DNA from: Bufo bufo
Taxonomy: Eukaryota > Chordata > Amphibia > Anura > Bufonidae
Reading direction: 5' to 3'
DNA length: 64,000 nucleotides
NCBI RefSeq assembly: GCF_905171765.1
Contig: NC_053391.1
Coordinates: 154,437,565 to 154,501,564 of the forward strand
Shown: in pieces, positions 56,016 to 64,000 of the stretch
Layout of the letters: every line of letters begins with the position of its first letter
Numbering within the stretch: the first letter of the stretch is position 1
The notes under the pieces: model-generated
Database searches by the model: none
What the model saw: only the letters and a program-made list of their open reading frames with translations
What the model was told of the DNA's origin: nothing
Program-made: the position numbers and the translations under genes

Positions 56016-57575
56016 CAGGGAGTGCAGAATTATTAGGCAAGTTGTATTTTTGAGGATTAATTTTATTATTGAACAACAACCATGTTCTCAATGAACCCAA
56101 AAAACTCATTAATATCAAAGCTGAATATTTTTGGAAGTAGTTTTTAGTTTGTTTTTAGTTTTAGCTATTTTAGGGGGATATCTGTGTGTGCAGGTGACTA
56201 TTACTGTGCATAATTATTAGGCAACTTAACAAAAAACAAATATATACCCATTTCAATTATTTATTTTTACCAGTGAAACCAATATAACATCTCAACATTC
56301 ACAAATATACATTACTGACATTCAAAAACAAAACAAAAACAAATCAGTGACCAATATAGCCACCTTTCTTTGCAAGGACACTCAAAAGCCTGCCATTCAT
56401 GGATTCTGTCAGTGTTTTGATCTGTTCACCATCAACATTGCGTGCAGCAGCAACCACAGCCTCCCAGACACTGTTCAGAGAGGTGTACTGTTTTCCCTCC
56501 TTGTAAATCTCACATTTGATGATGGACCACAGGTTCTCAATGGGGTTCAGATCAGGTGAACAAGGAGGCCATGTCATTAGATTTTCTTCTTTTATACCCT
56601 TTCTTGCCAGCCACGCTGTGGAGTACTTGGACGCGTGTGATGGAGCATTGTCCTGCATGAAAATCATGTTTTTCTTGAAGGATGCAGACTTCTTCCTGTA
56701 CCACTGCTTGAAGAAGGTGTCTTCCAGAAACTGGCAGTAGGACTGGGAGTTGAGCTTGACTCCATCCTCAACCCGAAAAGGCCCCACAAGCTCATCTTTG
56801 ATGATACCAGCCCAAACCAGTACTCCACCTCCACCTTGCTGGCGTCTGAGTCGGACTGGAGTTCTCTGCCCTTTACCAATCCAGCCACGGGCCCATCCAT
56901 CTGGCCCATCAAAACTCACTCTCATTTCATCAGTCCATAAAACCTTAGAAAAATCAGTCTTGAGATATTTCTTGGCCCAGTCTTGACGTTTCAGCTTGTG
57001 TGTCTTGTTCAGTGGTGGTCGTCTTTCAGCCTTTCTTACCTTGGCCATGTCTCTGAGTATTGCACACCTTGTGCTTTTGGGCACTCCAGTGAGGTTGCAG
57101 CTCTGAAATATGGCCAAACTGGTGGCAAGTGGCATCTTGGCAGCTGCACGCTTGACTTTTCTCAGTTCATGGGCAGTTATTTTGCGCCTTGGTTTTTCCA
57201 CACGCTTCTTGCGACCCTGTTGACTATTTTGAATGAAACACTTGATTGTTCGATGATCACGCTTCAGAAGCTTTGCAATTTTAAGAGTGCAGCACCCCTC
57301 TGCAAGATAGCTCACTATTTTTGACTTTTCTGAGCCTGTCAAGTCCTTCTTTTGACCCATTTTGCCAAAGGAAAGGAAGTTGCCTAATAATTATGCACAC
57401 CTAATATAGGGTGTTGATGTCATTAGACCACACCCCTTCTCATTACAGAGATGCACATCACCTAATATGCTTAATTGGTAGTAGGCTTTCGAGCCTATAC
57501 AGCTTGGAGTAAGACAACATGCATAAAGAGGATGATGTGGTCAAAATACTCATTTGCCTAATAATTCTGCACGCA

Positions 57576-57578
<3 letters not shown>
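56016..57578 (-). mobile_element. Tc1-like DD37E transposon, intact gene
   Basis: 1563 bp, TA at 56014-56015 and 57579-57580. The ends are CAGGGAGTGCAGAATTATTA and, reversed, CACTGCGTGCAGAATTATTA. An inner direct copy, TGCATAATTATTAGGCAACT at about 56212 (and inverted at 57382-57402), gives the IR/DR layout. It is followed by a (TA)n run at 57579-57609. Confidence 0.95.
56344..57360 (-). CDS. Tc1-like transposase, DD37E, complete (338 aa)
   Basis: The open frame from MGQKKDLTGSEKSKIVSYLA to KKGGYIGH has no stop over 338 residues. Residues 1-110 form two helix-turn-helix halves (KIAKLLKRDHRTIKCFI in the first) with a basic hinge GRKKRVEKPRRK at 49-60 in the place of a GRPR motif. The catalytic triad lies at D144 (VLWTDEMRVSFDG), D237 (MIFMQDNAPSH) and E275 ([11 protein letters not shown]), with 37 residues between the last two. 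A GGGGVLVWAG block is at 177-186. The start is the first ATG inside the right repeat. The DD37E spacing fits the vertebrate group described as TRT, which is an inference from spacing only. Confidence 0.95.
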   Translation of the reverse strand: MGQKKDLTGSEKSKIVSYLAEGCCTLKIAKLLKRDHRTIKCFIQNSQQGRKKRVEKPRRKITAHELRKVKRAAAKMPLATSLAIFQSCNLTGVPKSTRCAILRDMAKVRKAERRPPLNKTHKLKRQDWAKKYLKTDFSKVLWTDEMRVSFDGPDGWARGWIGKGQRTPVRLRRQQGGGGVLVWAGIIKDELVGPFRVEDGVKLNSQSYCQFLEDTFFKQWYRKKSASFKKNMIFMQDNAPSHASKYSTAWLARKGIKEENLMTWPPCSPDLNPIENLWSIIKCEIYKEGKQYTSLNSVWEAVVAAARNVDGEQIKTLTESMNGRLLSVLAKKGGYIGH

Positions 57579-57619
<41 letters not shown>

Positions 57620-57622
57620 TTT
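57579..57622. repeat. (TA)n and poly-T run
   Basis: About fifteen TA repeats followed by a run of 12-13 T, at the edge of the Tc1 element. Confidence 0.9.
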
Positions 57623-58012
57623 GGTGGGGACTCGCTCTGGTAGACAGGATTAGCGGACGCAGTATAGAGGCAACAACAAGTTCTTCGGATCAAACAATTC
57701 AGTTTTTTATTCACACTTTAGGCAAGTGACAAAACAAACATTCATATTCAAACAAAAAGTCACCTTGCAGTGTTGGTGGTAATTCACACCTTACTGCATT
57801 TTGCCTCAAAGAGAAAAGAGTCCTTGCTGATAGCAGTACCAACCTGTTTTTACGCCAAAAAGGTAGTAAACCTTCATCCAGACACAAGGCTCCCAGATCT
57901 GGCATTTAAAATCCGCTCCGGTATTTGACCTCACCTGGCTGTAAATCAGCCCAGCACCGCATGCTGGGAGGAAAATACCTGTTTTCAAGACCAAACCTCT
58001 CACTGTGTCACA
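57623..58012 (-). repeat. 3' LTR, truncated at its end
   Basis: On the minus strand the LTR begins TGTGACACAGTGAGAGG at 58012, directly after a G-rich polypurine tract (58014-58024). It contains TGAATAAAAAACTG (polyadenylation signal) and ends near CCACC at 57623, short of a CA end. The 3' part matches the LTR at 36703-37259. Confidence 0.75.
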
Positions 58013-58611
58013 TAACCCCCCCCCCTTTGTTCAACCCTGAGGGGGTGAATACATGCCAGACAGTGTACCCGGGACATGGCATCTTCGTTTCCCTGTAACC
58101 GGCCTGCCCTGTGTTCCACCGAAAACGTAAAGTTTTGTAGGGAGAGAAACCATCGGGTGACCCTGGAATTTCTGTCCTTGGCTTGGCATAGCCACTTGAG
58201 AGGGGAGTGGTCAGTCATCAGGCAAAGTTATCTCCCCAATAAATAATAGCGGAGAGGTTCTAGTGCCCAATTGATAGCCAGGCACTCTCTCCCTCCACTA
58301 TACTATACAGGGTCTCGGCTGGGGTGAGCTTACGACTGAAGAAGACAATGGGATGCTTATCCCAATTGACTTCCTGAGACAGTATAGCACCGAGGCCTAC
58401 TACAGAGGCATCGGTCTGTACTACGAACTCCCTATTGAAGTTGGGCATCAGCAAAACCAGTGACCCGCACAGGGCCTACTTGAAAGTGCAAAAAGCCTCT
58501 TCCGCCAGCTCATCCCAGCGAACCATCACTGACTTGTGTCCCTTCAAGAGTCCTCTCAAGTGCGCAGCTAGAGTAGAAAAGTGGGGAACAAACCTCATGT
58601 AATAGCTCACC
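58013..58611 (-). pseudogene. Gypsy-type RT end and RNase H directly followed by LTR
   Basis: The minus strand encodes the RT-to-RNase H connection (YYMRFVPHFSTLAAHLRGLL near 58600-58540), then FNREFVVQTDASVVGLGAIL (first RNase H Asp), IVFFSRKLTPAE, and MTDHSPLKWLCQAKDRNSRV (58218-58160), and NEDAMSRVHCL. After a short tail, HPLRVEQRGGGYVTQ, the polypurine tract and LTR start. No integrase follows the RNase H, unlike a normal Gypsy. The reading has a few stops near 58260-58220. Its 5' part is replaced by the Gypsy insertion at 58612. Confidence 0.85.
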
Positions 58612-59304
58612 TGTAACGGGGTTCCGAAGGTGCTCTCGGTCCCCCATTAGCCGCAGACCTGCTGCTTAGCTTCGGGAACGAGGAGCTGTGTTTTACCTCG
58701 TTCCCAGGGCGGCTTTACTAGCTGGGTGGCTCCCTGCTCCTAAGTCTGCCTTGAGCGCCGAGCTGATCACTCGGTGCTCGACTGGTTGGTCTGTCGGTCA
58801 TGTGACACTGGCCACGTCACATGACCCTCACTCCCCACTATAAATACAGGCAGCCTGCTGGCCACAGGTTGCCTGTTAATTTAGGTTCCACCTGTGATTT
58901 GGTCTTTCCTGGCGTACTTACCTCCTGCTGAATTCCTGACGATCCTCTGCCTGCTCCTTGTGTACTTTGCTGCTCTCCTGGTATTCTGACCCCGACCTCC
59001 TCCTGACGATCCTCTGCTGACTCCTTTGGTACTTCATGTCTCTCCTGGTATTTATGACCCCGGCTTCTCCTGACAATTCTCTGCTTACTCCATTTGTACT
59101 TTGTAGCTTTCCTGGTATTGACTAGGTCCGTTCACGTCCTGTTGTTTGTCTGTCTGTCATCCCTGCACTTATTCCAAGTTAGGGATTGCCGTCCAGTTGT
59201 CCCCTGTCATTAGGACTTACGAGGCAAGTAGGCAGGGCCAGGGGTAAGGGTGGAGCACAGTGGTCACTTCCCTCCCCTGTGTGTGTGTGTACACGACCGT
59301 TACA
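58612..59304 (+). repeat. 5' LTR of the Gypsy chromovirus
   Basis: 693 bp, beginning TGTAACGGGGTTCCGAAGG and ending CGACCGTTACA. It contains a (GT)n run near the end and repeats of a TCCTGACGATCCTCTGC-type unit at 58937-59080. Confidence 0.94.
58839..58846 (+). promoter_or_regulatory. TATA box of the Gypsy 5' LTR
   Basis: TATAAATA lies in the LTR after CTCACTCCCCAC, where an LTR promoter is expected. The same octamer is at 63437-63444 in the 3' LTR. Confidence 0.6.
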
Positions 59305-59332
59305 GATTAACAGGCCCAATAACCACTGTATA

Positions 59333-62300
59333 ATGAATCCTCTGGTGACCCTGACTGACCATGTCTCTAATCTGACGCAGATGGTGCAGGAGTTAGGGGA
59401 AAAACTCAGTTCTTTTGAGTTAAGGAAAGGTTCTTCCACTCCTCAGGCCTCCAGTCTGCATTTTGAGCCCCAGATTAAGCTCCCAGAACCCTTTTCTGGA
59501 GACCGGAAGAAGTTTCTCTCTTTTAAGGAGAATTGCAAACTTTACTTCCGTTTGCGCCCCGTGTCCTCTGGCCCCGAGAGTCAACGTGTGGGCATTATCA
59601 TTTCCCGATTACAGGCTGATCCCCAGGACTAGGCGTTCTCTTTACCTGCTGGCGCCAGTTGTTTATCTTCTGTGGAGGGGTTCTTTCAGGCCCTGGGTAC
59701 CCTCTATGATGAACCAGACAGGGCTCTAGTAGCCGAGACGGCTCTAAAGGCACTGGTTCAGAGCAATCTACCAGCGGAGGATTATTGCACCCAATTCAGA
59801 AGGTGGTGTGTCCCCTCAGGATGGAACGAACCAGCCCTGAAGAGTCAGTTCAGGTCAGGTCTGTCTGATAAATTAAAGGATCTTCTGGTCAGTTATCAAC
59901 TTCCAGAGACCTTAGAGGAGATGATGACCCTTGTTGTCCGACTTGACCGTCGGGTTACAGAGAGACGACAGGAACAACAGTTCTCTTCCCAGATGGTGAT
60001 CCAGCCAGAGGCCTATCCCAGAGACAATGCTGAGGTCTCCACCGAGGAACCCATGCAGGTTGGCATGACCCGAGGGAATCTTCGCCGCAGACGTGGAGAA
60101 TGCTTTTACTGTGGAGATACTGACCATTGGATCAACCAGTGTCCTAAGAAGGTCCTCTCTGTCAAGTCTCCTAAGGCAAGGCAACCTAAAGACCAGGTAC
60201 ACCCTGATTTTTCTAAATGTAAGCTTTCGGTACCCATTACGATTTCTCTAGGAGTAGATAAATGGCTGGGTAAGGCCTTTATTGATTCTGGCTCAGCGGC
60301 TAGCTTTATTGACTCTGAGTATGCTGTAAGATTGGGTATTCCTATGTTTGCCTTACCAACTCCTATTCATGTCATTGCTATTGATGCCACTCCTCTTATT
60401 GGTGGTACGGTGAGCTTATGTACCTCAGAGATTTCTCTAATCGTGGGTGTGTGCCACTCAGAGAGATGTTCGCTTTTAGTCCTGGAGAACCTACCGGCTG
60501 AAGTAGTACTAGGGTTGCCTTGGCTCCGACTACATAACCCCACTATAGATTGGTCCAATGGGGAGTTGGTGAGATGGGGGCCTAAGTGTGACTCGTGCTT
60601 GTCCGTGGTACAGGCTGGGGTCTCAGTAAAGTCTGATACTTTACCCTCTGTTGTTAGAGAATATTCTGATGTATTCTCATCACCAACCCCGGAGGTTCTA
60701 CCCCCCCATAGACCTTATGATTGTACCATAGAGCTAGTAGAGGGGGCCAAGTTTCCTAAGGGACGAATTTATAATCTTTCTATGCCCGAACGCAAGACCA
60801 TGGAAGATTATATTAAGGAGAGCCTTGGTAAAGGGCATATTAGACCTTCTGTCTCTCCTATGGGGGGCAGGGTTTTTCTTCGTTAAGAAAAAGGATGGTG
60901 GTCTTAGGCCATGTATCGATTACCAGAGATTAAATAAAATCACTGTCCAAAATAGATACTCCCTCCCATTGATTCCGGATTTATTTAACCAGGTTCTGGG
61001 TGCAACCTGGTTTTCAAAAATTAACCTGAAAGAGGCATACAATTTTATCCGAATCAAGGAGGTAGACGAATGGAAGATGGCGTTCAATACCCCGGTAGGA
61101 CACTTTGAATATCAGGTGATGCCTTTTGGACTCAGCAATGCCCCAGCTGTGTTCCAAAACTTCATGAATGACATTCTTAGGGAGTTCTTAGGTAAATTTG
61201 TTATTGTCTATCTTGACGACATTTTGATATTCTCTCCTGACTTCGAATCCCATGTGTCTCATGTTAAACAAGTATTAGAGGTGTTGAGGGAGAATCAGCT
61301 ATCCGCTAAGCAAGAGAAATGTGTCTTTGGTGTACAGGAGATTCTAGGGCATGTTCTGACTCCTCACGCCTTCAAGATAAATCCTGGTAAGGTACTAGCA
61401 ATTAAGGAATGGGTAAGACATTTATCCTTAAAAGCCTTACAACGGTTCTTAGGTTTCGCCAATTACTATCGTAAATTTATTATGAATTTTTCCGTAATTG
61501 CTAAACCGTTGACCGACCTTACTAAGAAAGGGGCGGATTTGGAGAATTGGTCTACTGAGGCCATTTCTTAATTTGAAAAAAAATTAAAAAAGGCATTCAG
61601 TAGCGCAACCATTCTGATCAGGAGAGACCTTTTATTGTGGAGGTGGACGGCGCAGGAGCAATCCTTTCACAAGGTCCTGCTAGCCTCACTAACCTGAGAC
61701 CATGTGCCTTCTTCTCCAGGAAATTCTCTCCCACGGAGAGAAACTACGACATAGGGAATAGGGAGCTGCTGGCCATTAAATGGGCTTTTGAGGAGTGGAG
61801 GCATTTTCTGGAGGGGGCAAGGCATTGTGTAACTGTTGTCACTGACCATAAAAACCTTATGTTTCTCGAGTCTGCTAAGAGGTTGAATGCCCGTCAAGCC
61901 AGGTGGGCTCTGTTTTTTACTCATTTTGATTTTTCCATTACGTTCAGGCCGGGAAGTAAAAATGTGAAGGTGGACGCATTATCTCGGAGCTTCCAGGCTT
62001 TTCAACCTACTGAGGTACCACCTGAATCCATCCTACTAGCAAAAATCTTCTTAGCAGCTCTTACTTAGGATATCTCGGCTCGCATTAGGTCTGAACAACA
62101 TCTGGCACTGGTATCCACCCCAACAGATAAATTGTTTGTTCCCGTACAATTTCGTCTCCAGCTGCCTTTTGTGGACATCCGGGTGTTGAGGGCACTAAGG
62201 ATCTGGTTTCTAGATCTTATTGGTGGCCCACTCTAACTAGGGATGTCAAGTCCTACGTGTCAGCCTGTGAAGTTTGTGCCAGGTCCAAGACACCTAGGAC

Positions 62301-63209
62301 TCGCTGGTAACCTACGACCCTGCTGGTAACCTACGACCCCTACCCATTCCCAGTAAACCCTGGTCCCATATCTCGATGGACTTTATAACTGACCTACCAC
62401 CCTGAGAGTAATGGGCAGACTGAACGCCTTAATCAGTCTGTGGAACAATTCTTGAGGTTGTATGTTGCTGATGACCAGCAATTATGGGTGAAATTTCTTC
62501 CATTGGCTGAATTTGCTTTGAATAACCGTGTCAATTCTTCTGCTGGGGTTTCACCTTTCTTTTGTAACCATGGTTTCCATCCCCGTTTTCATTCTGGGTC
62601 ATCCGTCTCCTCCTCTAACCCTGAGGCGGATAGGTTCTCTTCTGAACTGTGCACAGTTTGGGCCCGGGTTCAATCGAACTTAGAAAAGGCTCAAAGTTCT
62701 CAGAAAGTCAAGGCTGATAGGAGACGTTTAAGGGGGGTGAAATTTCAGGTTGGGGATAAGGTATGGTTGTCCTCCAAGAATCTCTCTCTTAAGGTAGATT
62801 CTAAAAAGGTTGCTCCTCGTTTTATTGGACCATATAAGATCACGGAGGTGATTAACCCGGTATCATTTAGGTTGGAGCTGCCCGATTTATTCCACATTCA
62901 TAATGTGTTCCATAAATCTCTACTTAAAAAATATTTTGAACCGGTAGTACCATCGAAAGCCTCGCCTCCGCCAGTTCTTGTTAATGATGCTGTCGAGTAT
63001 GTGGTGTCTAAAATAGTGGATGTCAGGAAGGTGCGTAATTCCTTGCAGTACCTGATTCACTGGAAGGGGTATGGACCTGAAGAGAGATCTTGGGTACCTG
63101 CAAGGGAGGTTCATGCTCCTAGACTTGTTCGAAAATTTCATTTAGAACACCCTGAAAGACCATCGCCTGAAGTCTTGGGTCCGGTGGCCCCTTGTAAAAG
63201 GGGGGGTAC
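59333..63209 (+). pseudogene. Gypsy chromovirus gag-pol
   Basis: The start at 59333 (MNPLVTLTDHVSNLTQ) is the first ATG after the LTR. Gag has PQIKLPEPFSGDRKKF and a CCHC knuckle CFYCGDTDHWINQC at about 60100-60141. Protease carries AFIDSGSAASFID (about 60280-60318). RT has LRPCIDYQRLN, FGLSNAPAVFQ and the YLDD motif at about 61209-61220. RNase H has [25 protein letters not shown] and [10 protein letters not shown]. Integrase keeps the zinc-binding end ([15 protein letters not shown], about 62265-62300) and NGQTERLNQSVEQF after a deletion. A chromodomain is near 63000-63150 (IVDVRKVRNSLQYLIHWKGY). Lesions: TAG at 59630-59632, a frameshift near 60866, a stop at 61569-61571 and the integrase-core deletion near 62400. 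Confidence 0.93.
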
Positions 63210-63906
63210 TGTAACGGGGTTCCGAAGGTACACTCGGTCCCCCATTAGCCGCAGACCTGCTGCTTAGCTTCAGGAACGAGGAGCTGTGTTTTACCTCGTT
63301 CCCAGGGCGGCTTTACTAGCTGGGTGGCTCCCTGTTCCTAAGTCTGCCTTGAGCGCCGAGCTGATCACTCGGTGCTCGACTGGTTGGTCTGTCGGTCATG
63401 TGATGCTGGCCACGTCACATGACCCTCACTCCCAACTATAAATACAGGCAGCCTGCTGGCCACAGGTTGCCTGTTAATTTAGGTTCCACCTGTGATTTGG
63501 TCTTTCCTGGCGTACTTACCTCCTGCTGAATTCCTGACGATCCTCTGCCTGCTCCTTGTGTACTTTGCTGCTCTCCTGGTATTCTGACCCCGGCCTCCTC
63601 CTGACGATCCTCTGCTGACTCCTTTGGTACTTCACGTCTCTCCTGGTATTTATGACCCCGGCTTCTTCTGACAATTCTCTGCTTGCTCCATTTGTACTTT
63701 GTAGGTTTCCTGGTATTGACTCGGTCCGTTCACGTCCTGTTGTTTGTCTGTCTGTCATCCCTGTGCTTATTCCAAGTTAGGGATTGCCGTCCAGTTGTCC
63801 CCTGTCATTAGGACTCGCGAGGCAAGTAGGCAGGGCCAGGGGTAAAGGTGGAGCGCAGTGGTCACTTCCCTCTCCCCTGTGTGTGTGTGTGTACGCGACC
63901 GTTACA
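63210..63906 (+). repeat. 3' LTR of the Gypsy chromovirus
   Basis: 697 bp, preceded by the polypurine tract AAAAGGGGGGGTAC at 63196-63209. It has the same start and end as the 5' LTR and a slightly longer TCTCCC and GT stretch near its end. Confidence 0.94.
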
Positions 63907-64000
63907 TTCTGAGTACTTTTTTACATTCTGTGTTTACATCCCGGTAAGTAAGGTCTGTAGCATCAGGTCACTTCCTTACCTTCCCCTCCTGGCTTGCACA
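63907..64000. other. Short unassigned right edge
   Basis: 94 bp after the Gypsy LTR; no feature recognised, and it does not match the sequence left of the element. Confidence 0.5.

Larger units (their letters stand above)
58612..63906 (+). mobile_element. Ty3/Gypsy chromovirus with both LTRs
   Basis: Two LTRs (58612-59304 and 63210-63906) with TGTAAC and GTTACA ends flank a gag-pol region with gag, CCHC finger, protease, RT, RNase H, integrase and chromodomain. The LTRs differ at about twenty positions by my eye count, many of them CpG-type transitions, so roughly 97 percent identity. The 5 bp outside (TCACC and TTCTG) do not match, and the sequence at 63907 does not continue the interrupted reading at 58611, so the right flank has been exchanged. 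Confidence 0.93.

Noticed and set aside
59186..59332. Upstream extension of the gag open frame into the 5' LTR
   Set aside because: The frame is open by chance through the LTR; the ATG at 59333 lies just after the LTR and begins the gag-like sequence.
1..64000. Host gene exons, tRNA genes or functional rRNA genes
   Set aside because: No stretch showed exon-like conserved protein outside transposons, no tRNA-like promoter pair was seen, and the rRNA matches are short fragments inside hAT elements.

Overview
This window looks like intergenic DNA from a large, repeat-rich vertebrate genome, most likely an anuran amphibian. I found no host protein-coding gene. Almost every coding-looking stretch belongs to a transposable element: CR1 and L1/Tx1-like LINEs, hAT, piggyBac and Tc1 DNA transposons with their MITEs, and Ty3/Gypsy chromoviruses. 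The frog assignment rests on this mixture and on short frog-type foldback MITEs whose ends begin GGGGTTGTC or AGGGAACCTGTCACC. It is an inference.

Layout. At 1-4.8 kb a CR1 tail is followed by a decayed hAT (copy A). A minus-strand L1 that was once contiguous now lies in pieces from 22.5 kb down to 4.8 kb. It was split by hAT copy B (5593-14818), which itself holds a Gypsy chromovirus (7430-11931), which holds a Tc1 element (9469-11025). Other insertions in the L1 are a hAT MITE, a DD34E Tc1, an LTR fragment and a 1.36-kb hAT-like element. At 25.2-36.7 kb a near full-length plus-strand CR1 (ORF1 zinc finger plus esterase, ORF2 endonuclease plus RT) is split by hAT copy D with a perfect 8-bp target duplication; copy D carries two further MITEs, also with perfect 8-bp duplications. 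At 37.9-41.4 kb four elements are nested like dolls, and the innermost is a Tc1 transposon with an intact 340-aa transposase. At 43-48 kb lies a broken piggyBac, at 48-49.6 kb a foldback/Penelope-like region, and at 49.6-54 kb minus-strand hAT copy C. At 56.0-57.6 kb is a second intact Tc1 with DD37E spacing. The window ends in a Gypsy 3' end lacking integrase (57.6-58.6 kb) and a Gypsy chromovirus with both LTRs (58.6-63.9 kb).

Most notable. The 3' noncoding parts of hAT copies A and B contain antisense segments that match the 5' domain of 18S ribosomal RNA: one of about 200 bp in B and three of about 130 bp in A, where they sit in a tandemly amplified unit. The two intact Tc1 transposases are the only full-length open genes. 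By eye, one has perfectly matching terminal inverted repeats of about 209 bp, which suggests very recent insertion. I made all calls by reading the sequence; element ends are firm where target duplications are stated and approximate elsewhere.
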